A stretch of 31,555 nt of DNA from MED-G20 sp038108155 (lineage in GTDB: Bacteria; Bacteroidota; Bacteroidia; Flavobacteriales_D; Parvicellaceae): assembly GCA_038108155.1 (NCBI GenBank), contig JAYNHP010000022.1, positions 1-31,555 of the forward strand, written 5' to 3'. Below are positions 24,298-31,274 of the stretch, piece after piece. The number at the start of each line of letters is the position of its first letter. The first letter of the stretch is position 1. The notes under the pieces were generated by a model. That model was not told where the DNA came from, searched no databases, and saw only the letters and a program-made list of their open reading frames with translations. The position numbers were made by a program, and so were the translations under genes.

Positions 24298-26825
24298 AAC
24301 TTCAATTTTTCTTTAGTATTTGAAAGAAATAAACTTTTAAGTAGATTTAAATCCTCCCTTAAATCTACTATTTTTTTTAATTCCATGGCGCTAATACATT
24401 CTGCAATATCGTTGAATTCCATGGTTGCAGAAGAACCTTTCATTTTATGTAATTTACTTTTAACAAGTAGTAAATTTTCTGAACTAATTGCTTGATTGAG
24501 CTCCTTAAAGTCTTTTCTGAAAGTTCTAGTGAATATTTCTAAATACTTAGCTTTGTTATTTGTGCTAATTGACTTACCTAAATCTATATTTTTAATCGTC
24601 TCTGATATTTTTTTATAAAGCATTTCTATCTGAAAAGGTTTTGAAATACAATCGTTCATTCCATTTTGATAACATCGCTCTAATACGTCTTCTACCAAAT
24701 GAGCTGTCATTGCAATAATGGGAATATTATTAATTTTGGAATTGGCTAATTTTCTTATTTCAGAACTTGTTTCAAAACCGTTTTTTAAGGGCATTTCAAT
24801 ATCCATTAAAATGATATCGTAGTGCTTAGCAGCCACTTTTTCCATCACTTCCTCCCCATTTACAACCCAATCTACAGTAACGTTATTTCTAGTGTTTTGG
24901 ATTAAATCTTTAAAAAGTTGGCCATTAAGCTGGTCATCCTCGGCCATTAATATTTTAAGCTCTTTAATTGGAGAAATAAAATCTTTATTTTCTAAAACTC
25001 TTTTCTTTGCTTTTTCATATGGAATTTTAAATCTAAAATCTGTTCCTAATTCACTAGATTCTACATTAATTTCCCCACCCATTAACTCGATTAAAAGGTC
25101 ACAAATTGCCAGCCCTAAACCAGTACCTCCATACTGTCTAGAAGTATTTGTTTTTTCTTGAGCGTAGGGCTGAAAAATAAGCTTAAGTTTATCTTGCTCG
25201 ATCCCTTTTCCATTGTCACTAACCTGAACTTCAATAGTTTTATTTTTTATGTTTTTAAGCTCTACTCTAGCAACTCCACCAGGAGCATATTTTATGGCAT
25301 TATCTAGGAGGTTGACTATAATTTGCTGAAAACGAAAAGCATCTCCTAAAATATTCTCTGGAATTTTATTTCCTACAATGAATTTTACCTCTACGTTGTT
25401 GTCCAATGCTTTGCTATTTAAAATAGAAATAGCGTTTTCAATCACTTTTACAGGGCTAAATGGAATTGTCTCCAATAATATTTTACGCTTTTCAAGCTTT
25501 GCCAAGTCTAGAATGTCATTTACTAAAAATAGAATGTTACTAGCGCTACTTTTCAAAGCATTTAAATGGCCCTTTTGAGAAGGGGTTAGTTCTGTTCTGT
25601 CCAATATTTCTGAAGCTGAAATAACTGCAGAAAGAGGGGTTCTAATTTCGTGAGTAGTGTATGCCAAAAAATCATCTTTTTCTTTCTTTAGCTCTTCATT
25701 CTGTGTGTTGGCTAAGAGAAGGTTGTTGGCTAGTTTTGACTTGGTTTTAAATGCAAAATAAATATAGATGGCAATTCCTAAAATGAAAAGAGCAATACCA
25801 AATCCAATGAATGTTAAGTAGCCTTGAAACTTTAATTCATTTTTTGTTTTAACTCTTTCAACATCTATCTTTTTCTCTTTCTCCGCTAATAAAATTCTTT
25901 CGTTGAGTTCTCTGTCTCCCTCTGCCATTTTAATCTTATTTATATATTTTAAATAAGGATTCGCCCAATCGTACCTTTCTATAGATTCAAAAAAATCAGA
26001 GAGTTTATAACAGCTATAAATCAGACCTTTACCAAAATTATGAGTAATAGATTTTTCATAAATAGATTCATTTAGCTGAACTACCATTTGAAGATTGTTA
26101 TTTCGCTCAAAAATTTCTGCTTTTTTAATGAGCATTTCAATAGATTGTGTGTGGGACTCATCTGTTTCATAGAGCTTTTCAGCACTATCTAAGTATTGGA
26201 CAGCTAAATCAATAAGTTGATTATTTACAGCTCTTTTATGACTTATAAAATAGGAATAGGCTTTTAACTCAGACTCATTGATATTATTTACCAAATTATT
26301 GAGACTATCATCATTTTTAATTAAAATATTTGGATTAAGATCTATTTGTGCTAAATATCCTAAACACATTAGGGCATAGGCATTTAAGTCTTTTGCTACA
26401 TTGAAAGCATTATTAAAGAGTTGATTTGATTTTTCTATATTTCCATTTTTTCTGTAAACTTCTCCAATTAAAATGTCGTTAAAAATGAGTTTTTTCTTAT
26501 TATCATTTGCTAAATAAATATCTCTTGCTGTAATTAAGTTTTCTAAGGCAGAGTCTCTTTTATTTAAATAAGAATAATTATAAATAATCCCTTTTTGGAT
26601 ATAGCATTTTGCTTTTAAAAAATTATTGTCAGTATTGGCTATTGCTTGAGATATATAAACCAAAGCCTTAGAAGGATTTTCATTAATAAAAGCCTTTGAT
26701 AAGGTTAAGTTATTGTCTTGAATGGTGTCTATCCAGTTTGCATAATAAAGAGCCTCTTCTTTGTCAATAGCCAAAACAAGAGAAGGCACAGTGAGTATTA
26801 ATATGGAAACAACTAAACTTTTCAA
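24294..26825 (-). CDS. Hybrid histidine kinase with TPR-like sensor, receiver and Hpt domains
   Basis: 843 residues. Signal peptide 1-19; a periplasmic helical TPR-like sensor about 25-310; one membrane helix 336-358; a short coiled coil; HisKA with His392 in THEIRTPLSA; ATPase with N box (Asn509 in NLLDNAIKY), DNGKG (537-541) and GGTGLGLA (566-573). A receiver follows with Asp675 in LMDIEMP, Thr707 and Lys729, then an Hpt domain with His793 in KLHKMKGSS. This allows a His-Asp-His-Asp relay ending in the LytTR regulator. The start is TTG 26823-26825: the signal peptide follows directly and upstream codons give no ATG before a stop. Confidence 0.95.
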   Translation of the reverse strand: MKSLVVSILILTVPSLVLAIDKEEALYYANWIDTIQDNNLTLSKAFINENPSKALVYISQAIANTDNNFLKAKCYIQKGIIYNYSYLNKRDSALENLITARDIYLANDNKKKLIFNDILIGEVYRKNGNIEKSNQLFNNAFNVAKDLNAYALMCLGYLAQIDLNPNILIKNDDSLNNLVNNINESELKAYSYFISHKRAVNNQLIDLAVQYLDSAEKLYETDESHTQSIEMLIKKAEIFERNNNLQMVVQLNESIYEKSITHNFGKGLIYSCYKLSDFFESIERYDWANPYLKYINKIKMAEGDRELNERILLAEKEKKIDVERVKTKNELKFQGYLTFIGFGIALFILGIAIYIYFAFKTKSKLANNLLLANTQNEELKKEKDDFLAYTTHEIRTPLSAVISASEILDRTELTPSQKGHLNALKSSASNILFLVNDILDLAKLEKRKILLETIPFSPVKVIENAISILNSKALDNNVEVKFIVGNKIPENILGDAFRFQQIIVNLLDNAIKYAPGGVARVELKNIKNKTIEVQVSDNGKGIEQDKLKLIFQPYAQEKTNTSRQYGGTGLGLAICDLLIELMGGEINVESSELGTDFRFKIPYEKAKKRVLENKDFISPIKELKILMAEDDQLNGQLFKDLIQNTRNNVTVDWVVNGEEVMEKVAAKHYDIILMDIEMPLKNGFETSSEIRKLANSKINNIPIIAMTAHLVEDVLERCYQNGMNDCISKPFQIEMLYKKISETIKNIDLGKSISTNNKAKYLEIFTRTFRKDFKELNQAISSENLLLVKSKLHKMKGSSATMEFNDIAECISAMELKKIVDLREDLNLLKSLFLSNTKEKLKL

Positions 26826-26830
26826 TAAAC

Positions 26831-26865
26831 TAAATATAAGGACAAAATGAATTGGTCCTCAAAAA
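26831..26865 (-). promoter_or_regulatory. Candidate promoter with dyad for the hybrid kinase operon
   Basis: On the minus strand TTTTTG (26860-26865), 21 bases, then TATATTTA (26831-26838). The spacer begins with AGGAC and ends with GTCCT, a 5-base dyad (26839-26843 and 26855-26859) that exactly fills the space between the two elements. Transcription would start at about the TTG start codon, so the call is tentative. Confidence 0.3.
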
Positions 26866-26873
26866 TTATTTTC

Positions 26874-27386
26874 TTATAAAACAGGTACTGTTATTTTTAT
26901 AAGGATTTTACTGTCTGGTCTAGTTTTTTGTTTTTTAATCTCATAATCATTGGAATAAATTACACATCTGCCTTCAAAGACATTGTCCTTATAAGTGAAC
27001 CTAATTTCTTCATTTTTGGAAATCTCCTTAATAGTCAATTTGCCAACTAATACAAATTCACTTTCGTCCATTTTAAGACTTTCACTTTTAAAAATAATGT
27101 GTGGATACTTCTCGGTGTGGAAGTAATCAGGCGCGTTTAAATGTTTGTCTCTTGTTTTGTTGGAGGTATTGATAGATGAAATATTAACCTTAGTTTCAAA
27201 ATAAGATTCTGAAAGGTTTTTTATATCAAAATGAATAATTCCAGAAACTCCCTTTATGGTTCCTACAGCTTCTTCACTTACATAATTAAACTCAACAATA
27301 GACTCTGAGGAGTTTATTTTAAAATCTTGAGAAATTCCAAAAGATATTATCGAAATATATAAAGTAAATAGTATTAATTTTTTCAT
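26874..27386 (-). CDS. YceI-like periplasmic protein
   Basis: 170 residues: signal peptide MKKLILFTLYISIISFGISQ, then a YceI/lipocalin-like barrel (FKINSSESIVEFNYVSEEAVGTIKGVSG, NKTRDKHLNAPDYFHTEKYPHIIFKSES). The segment with DKHL and YFHTEKYP is the most typical part of the family. YceI proteins carry isoprenoid-type lipids in the periplasm, and this may bind a quinone or polyprenyl compound. An open frame continues upstream to 27503, but the signal peptide fixes the start at ATG 27384-27386, 4 bases after the stop of the DUF5777 gene, so the two form an operon. Confidence 0.88.
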   Translation of the reverse strand: MKKLILFTLYISIISFGISQDFKINSSESIVEFNYVSEEAVGTIKGVSGIIHFDIKNLSESYFETKVNISSINTSNKTRDKHLNAPDYFHTEKYPHIIFKSESLKMDESEFVLVGKLTIKEISKNEEIRFTYKDNVFEGRCVIYSNDYEIKKQKTRPDSKILIKITVPVL

Positions 27387-27390
27387 AGTT

Positions 27391-28269
27391 TTAAGTGTTA
27401 AATTTTCGTGCAATGGTGAAGCCGAATCTAAATTCTCCCTCACTCCATTTGCTTTTTGTATAAGGTAAAAATTGCCCCTCCCCAATTCCTCTAGAATTGA
27501 CAAAGTTTAATAAAAAAACATGTCCAAAAGTATTTATTTCAATTCCTAGACCCAATGGATTTACGTAATTATTTTTTCTAAAATCAGTGGTATTAAAATT
27601 GGCATAGTATTCTAGGATTAGACTTACTTTTTTAAACAAGTGTATGCGAGCCACTGTTGAAATATGTGGCAAGAAGTTATTGTCTTGATAGTTAACCAAG
27701 TTTCTGTATATAAAGCCCGGACTTATTTGGAGTGTTATTTTTTTAGACGGCTTAAATCCAAATAATACTTCGTTGTGGTAAGTGAATCTGTGGCTTAATT
27801 TTGTGAAATTGGTTAATTCAATAGGGTTATTAGAACCGGGCATAGAGGTGAAAAAAAGTTGGGAAGAAGCTGTAATTTTAATATTTCTTTCATTGTTTTT
27901 ATAAATTCCAAGTTTTAAAAGCCCATCCCATACTTCTAGAAAAGGTCCAGCTCCCTTAGAGCGACCTCCTCCGATCGTGAAGTTTTCTGTAATTCCATAT
28001 TCTAACCCAATTCTTATATCTGAAGAATTATCCAGTCCAAATAATGTTCTGTAAGACTGGGTGGTTGCTATTTCTCCAAATCTGTGAGTGATTCTTAGTT
28101 CAAGGACTTCTTTTTCGAGTAATTTAACCGTGTGTCCATTTATGGCTCGTGTATCAAGAAATAAATGCTTGTTTTGATTTTTTTTATCAAAATCCCAATC
28201 CTCCTGAGAAGAAAGAGATCCAAAAGATATGAATGGACATAGTAGGATTATTCTAAATAATACTTTCAT
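27391..28269 (-). CDS. DUF5777-like outer-membrane beta-barrel protein
   Basis: 292 residues: signal peptide (about 1-21, ending SLSSQ) and then alternating aromatic/hydrophobic strands consistent with an outer-membrane barrel. The line RAINGHTVKLLEKEVLELRITHRFGEI (family signature, about residues 41-67, in two parts RAINGHTVKLLEKE and LELRITHRFGEI) is that of the DUF5777 group in Bacteroidota. The molecular function is not known. It is followed by yceI at 4 bases and is divergent from a cytochrome c-like lipoprotein gene, sharing a 44-base control region with a perfect inverted repeat. Confidence 0.8.
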   Translation of the reverse strand: MKVLFRIILLCPFISFGSLSSQEDWDFDKKNQNKHLFLDTRAINGHTVKLLEKEVLELRITHRFGEIATTQSYRTLFGLDNSSDIRIGLEYGITENFTIGGGRSKGAGPFLEVWDGLLKLGIYKNNERNIKITASSQLFFTSMPGSNNPIELTNFTKLSHRFTYHNEVLFGFKPSKKITLQISPGFIYRNLVNYQDNNFLPHISTVARIHLFKKVSLILEYYANFNTTDFRKNNYVNPLGLGIEINTFGHVFLLNFVNSRGIGEGQFLPYTKSKWSEGEFRFGFTIARKFNT

Positions 28270-28270
28270 A

Positions 28271-28301
28271 TTTGCTTATAAAGTTAATTTTTTTAACTTT
28301 T
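28271..28301 (+). promoter_or_regulatory. Candidate promoter of the cytochrome c-like lipoprotein gene
   Basis: TTTG (28271-28274), exactly 19 bases, then TAACTTTT (28294-28301), one base from TAnnTTTG. This is the best-spaced promoter in the window. Transcription would start about 7 bases before ATG 28314. Its -7 element overlaps the right arm of the inverted repeat 28280-28300. Confidence 0.45.
28280..28300. promoter_or_regulatory. Perfect inverted repeat, candidate operator between divergent genes
   Basis: AAAGTTAA and TTAACTTT are perfect 8-base arms around a 5-base T spacer. The repeat sits in the 44-base region between the DUF5777 and cytochrome-like genes. It overlaps the forward -7 element, and the left arm contains TAACTTTA on the minus strand, a near -7 match for the other direction. 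One bound regulator could control both genes. Confidence 0.45.
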
Positions 28302-28313
28302 AAAACTTAATAC

Positions 28314-28688
28314 ATGAGATTAAATGTGAAATATGGATTTTTGTTTTTACTTTTTGTAGAAAGTTTGTTCTCTTGTAGTAAAGACAAAACTAACGAACCT
28401 TTGCCTTGTGAAGCTAACTCGTTATTTGAAACTGAAATCAAGCCCATTTTTTTAAATAATTGTACAAGCTGCCACAATAGCAATATAAATTACGCTAGTG
28501 TGATTTTAGAGGATTATGAAAGTATAGTAGAAAATATTGACCATTCTATGTCTGAAATAAATGCAGGCACGATGCCATACGATGAAAATTTCACCCCTGC
28601 CATAAGCTCCAGTTTGATAGATGTGCTTAATGATACTCTAATTGAAAAAATTGAATGTTGGATATTAAATGGAATGGAAAATAATTAG
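28314..28688 (+). CDS. Cytochrome c-like lipoprotein (single CxxCH)
   Basis: 124 residues. A hydrophobic signal ends in the lipobox LFSC (Cys21), so it is probably a lipid-anchored periplasmic or outer-membrane protein. A single heme c attachment motif, C50-T-S-C53-H54, follows EIKPIFLNN, and a possible axial Met87 sits in GTMPYD about 33 residues later; a similar TMP segment is common in short c-type cytochromes of Bacteroidota. One heme is expected. A cluster of TlpA- and thioredoxin-type genes and the DUF5777/YceI pair lie on both sides. The stop is 6 bases before the TIGR03643 gene. Confidence 0.85.
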   Translation: MRLNVKYGFLFLLFVESLFSCSKDKTNEPLPCEANSLFETEIKPIFLNNCTSCHNSNINYASVILEDYESIVENIDHSMSEINAGTMPYDENFTPAISSSLIDVLNDTLIEKIECWILNGMENN

Positions 28689-28694
28689 TTTTAA

Positions 28695-28970
28695 ATGAAG
28701 AATTTAAGCGATATAGATAAAGACAGAATAATAGAGATGGCTTGGGAAGATAGAACTCCATTCGAAGCTATTTTTTTTCAATTTAATATTTCGGAAAAGG
28801 AAGTAATAATGCTAATGAAGCAGGAGATGACTCTTAAAAACTGGAAAAAATGGCGAGAAAGAGTTCAGGGAAGAAAAACCAAACACCTTAACTTAAGGAA
28901 TAAAAACGGATTTAGATTTAAATCAACCAGACAAAAACAGATTTCTGGCAACAGGATTAGCAAAAGGTAA
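28695..28970 (+). CDS. TIGR03643 family small basic protein
   Basis: 91 residues. The segments DKDRIIEMAWEDRTPFEAI, FNISEKEVIMLMKQEM and KWRERVQGRKTKHLNLR match what I know as the TIGR03643 family, a small helix-turn-helix-like protein widespread in Bacteroidota and some Proteobacteria, of unknown function. The helix SEKEVIMLMK looks like a HTH part and the C-terminal 25 residues are strongly basic, which would suit nucleic acid binding. No export signal. It begins 6 bases after the cytochrome gene. It is a candidate regulator of this neighbourhood, but that is only an inference. Confidence 0.85.
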   Translation: MKNLSDIDKDRIIEMAWEDRTPFEAIFFQFNISEKEVIMLMKQEMTLKNWKKWRERVQGRKTKHLNLRNKNGFRFKSTRQKQISGNRISKR

Positions 28971-29020
28971 AGTGAAAAAATTAATATCCCCCAACAAATA
29001 AATTAGAAGTAAAGAACATC

Positions 29021-29794
29021 ATGAAACTAATAAAAATCATCTTTCTAACGATAATATCTTCTATATATGGTTTTTCTCAAAACAATGCTACAGATTTTAC
29101 TGCTTTGGACTGCGATGGGGTTTCGCATCATTTGTTTTCTGAATTAGATAGTGGAAAAGTAATTGTCATTGCATGGGTGATGCCGTGTGGACCATGTGGG
29201 TCAATTGCCCTGGATGCATATACAGCCTCTCTGGGCTATGCAATCTCCAACCCTGGAAGAGTAGAATTTTATTTAGTAGACGATTTTGCCAATACAGACT
29301 GTGCATCGCTTTTTGCTTGGGCCGATAACTTTGGAATGGGAAATTGTACAAAATTCTCCGACCCTAGCATTGATATGGGGGATTATGGGCAAATTGGAAT
29401 GCCTAAAATTGTAGTTTTAGGTGGTGCTGGACATTACGTTTACTTTAATGAAAATAGCTCTACACAAAACATAAATTCTGCAATTGATCTCGCATTAACT
29501 GGAGCTGCAGTAACTTCTAGTATTAATAAAAAAGAAGAGATTATAAGTTTTCATTGCTACCCCAACCCATCTAATAGAGTATTTAAAATAAATTATAGTT
29601 TTAAAAACAATAGTGATTGGAAAATTGAAATGTATAATTTACTAGGAGAAAAAATACTGGAAAAGCAATTAATTTCTGAAAGTTTGAATGGAGAATTTTC
29701 TATTAATACTCGGAATTTACCCAATGGCAGCTATTTAATAAAATTGACAAATGGATATATTTTTAATTCTCGGATATTGAATATTTCTCATTAA
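29021..29794 (+). CDS. Thioredoxin-fold protein with T9SS type A sorting domain
   Basis: 257 residues. Signal peptide 1-19 (ending YGFS), then a thioredoxin-like domain (about 24-165) with the active-site motif VMPC56-G-P-C59 and the cis-proline segment GMPKIVVLG (around 129). From about residue 180 there is a T9SS type A C-terminal domain: CYPNPSNRVFKINY, MYNLLGEKILEKQ, and NLPNGSYLIKLTNG. It is therefore predicted to be secreted by the type IX system and to hold a CGPC redox site outside the cell. Its substrate is unknown. It lies 50 bases after the TIGR03643 gene and 33 bases before a TlpA-like gene on the same strand. Confidence 0.88.
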   Translation: MKLIKIIFLTIISSIYGFSQNNATDFTALDCDGVSHHLFSELDSGKVIVIAWVMPCGPCGSIALDAYTASLGYAISNPGRVEFYLVDDFANTDCASLFAWADNFGMGNCTKFSDPSIDMGDYGQIGMPKIVVLGGAGHYVYFNENSSTQNINSAIDLALTGAAVTSSINKKEEIISFHCYPNPSNRVFKINYSFKNNSDWKIEMYNLLGEKILEKQLISESLNGEFSINTRNLPNGSYLIKLTNGYIFNSRILNISH

Positions 29795-29827
29795 TTTATT
29801 TATGTTGACATGATTAAACTCTAGACC

Positions 29828-30349
29828 ATGATTGCAAGAAAAACCATTACTTTTTTACTTTTCACAATAATTTACGGTTTTGTGAATTGTCAAAACGAAA
29901 CAAACAGAGGTTATAAAGTAAGTGTTGGTGATCCTCTTCCTGCTTTGAAAATGAATATGAGAAATGGAGAGGTTTGGACTAATAAAAATTTGGAAAATAA
30001 GGTAGTTGTTATTCAGTTTACAGGGTCTTGGTGTAGTGTTTGTAGAAGAGAAATGCCAGAATTAGAAGAAAAAGTTTGGCAAGAATTTAAGAATGAAGAT
30101 TTTCTATTAATTGGTGTCGATACCAAAGAACCAAAGGAAAAGGTAGATCAATTTATTGAGAAGATAGAAGTTACTTATCCTATTTCCTACGACCCAGATG
30201 GGAAAATATTTTCAGATTTCACTATTGAAGGAGCTGGAGTTACTAGAAATATTGTTGTAGATAAAAATGGGAAAATAGTTTTTTTGACAAGGCTTTACGA
30301 AGAAAAGGAATTTAACTCTATGATTCAAATAATTAAAACCCTATTATAA
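29828..30349 (+). CDS. TlpA/ResA-like periplasmic thioredoxin
   Basis: 173 residues. Signal peptide near 1-20, then a redoxin domain with W68-C69-S-V-C72 (active-site CxxC) in FTGSWCSVCRREMPELE, a LIGVDTKEPKEKV segment, and the cis-Pro-like GAGVTRNIVVDKNGKIV, where the usual Pro position is Thr. This is the TlpA/ResA family: membrane-facing periplasmic reductases that keep cysteines reduced, for example in apocytochrome c before heme attachment. A CxxCH lipoprotein is encoded nearby. FVNC at the signal end is not a good lipobox. The stop abuts the stop of the convergent EI24 gene. Confidence 0.88.
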   Translation: MIARKTITFLLFTIIYGFVNCQNETNRGYKVSVGDPLPALKMNMRNGEVWTNKNLENKVVVIQFTGSWCSVCRREMPELEEKVWQEFKNEDFLLIGVDTKEPKEKVDQFIEKIEVTYPISYDPDGKIFSDFTIEGAGVTRNIVVDKNGKIVFLTRLYEEKEFNSMIQIIKTLL

Positions 30350-31132
30350 TTAATTATCAAAAGTTTCTTCCAAAGACATTGTAGCTGCTACTACCGAAAT
30401 TATTGCTAAAAAACTGGAGATAATCCCGCCTAACAATGGAATAAATAAGCATAGATAAAAAACCAAGCCAAGTCCAATTGCAAGACCTTTTTTTCTTCTT
30501 ACTATTTTAACAGACTCTTTTACCGAAAGTTGGTGTCTTTCATTGGTATAGTCCATAAAAGAAAATCCATAGAAATAAGAAACTATTAATAAATTTCCAA
30601 AAATTGAAACTCCCCAACCTATCACTGGGATAAATCCAATTAAAAAAAGTACAAATACCATAGAAAGTTGGATAAGGATATTTCTAAATGAAATTAAAAT
30701 AGCTCGAAAAACATCGTTAACGAATTGAGTTAAATTAAAATTATAAGTTTTTCCCTTTTGAATGGAAGCTATTTTTTCGGATAAATAGGTAAATACAGGA
30801 GATAAAAAAATAATTGTCAGGTAGCCCCCAAATAAACTGAAAATATATAAGAAAAAAACCTTTGAAACTAACCATATAGAAATAGAAAATAATTTATTTA
30901 AAAATAAAATCCACCAATTTTCAGGGGCTCCAAAACTTTCTAAATAGCTTTCTAAATATTGGTTGATTAACAGCCTAAAATCATTCAATACTGAAAGTCC
31001 GGAAAAATATATCAGAAAATTAAACGCAATTGGGAAAAGAAAAAAATACAATAACTTATTTTTAAGTAGAAATGTAAATGCTTGTCTATAAGATTTTACA
31101 CCTTTCAAAAAAAGTTTAATTTGATTTTTCAT
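30350..31132 (-). CDS. EI24 domain membrane protein
   Basis: 260 residues with about five to six membrane helices, of the EI24/CysZ-like family (helical inner-membrane protein; CysZ members transport sulfate, most others are uncharacterised). Family features include KGVKSYRQAFTFLLKNKLLYF at the start, the GYLTIIFLSPVFTYLSEKI segment, and IGFIPVIGWGVSIFGN. The start is ATG 31130-31132 (MKNQIKLFLKG); a longer open frame to TTG 31183 adds 17 unlikely residues. No sulfate assimilation gene is nearby, so a CysZ role is not supported. Its stop abuts that of the TlpA gene. The 142 bases upstream (31133-31274) hold no clear element. Confidence 0.85.
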   Translation of the reverse strand: MKNQIKLFLKGVKSYRQAFTFLLKNKLLYFFLFPIAFNFLIYFSGLSVLNDFRLLINQYLESYLESFGAPENWWILFLNKLFSISIWLVSKVFFLYIFSLFGGYLTIIFLSPVFTYLSEKIASIQKGKTYNFNLTQFVNDVFRAILISFRNILIQLSMVFVLFLIGFIPVIGWGVSIFGNLLIVSYFYGFSFMDYTNERHQLSVKESVKIVRRKKGLAIGLGLVFYLCLFIPLLGGIISSFLAIISVVAATMSLEETFDN

Positions 31133-31274
31133 GTCCCAAAATAAATATAAATTATTAATGACTTTTAAGAAAAGCATTAACAATACTGCTAATTTTTTAA
31201 AAATAATCTTTAAATAGAAAATGATTTGCCAAATTAAAGTCAGATATTGTTGGTAATATATTTAAGTTAGAAAA

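Noticed and set aside
24892..25161. Plus-strand open frame opposite the hybrid kinase
   Set aside because: It mirrors the ATPase and receiver coding region; no independent evidence.
27387..27503. Upstream extension of the YceI-like protein
   Set aside because: The signal peptide starts at 27386 and the additional codons lie inside the DUF5777 gene.
30346..30357. ATAATTAATTAT palindrome at the TlpA/EI24 junction as a terminator
   Set aside because: It is only A/T, and TAATTA arises automatically when two TAA stops abut.
31133..31183. Longer start of the EI24 protein
   Set aside because: It would begin at TTG and add 17 hydrophobic residues not typical of the family; ATG 31132 begins the recognisable sequence.
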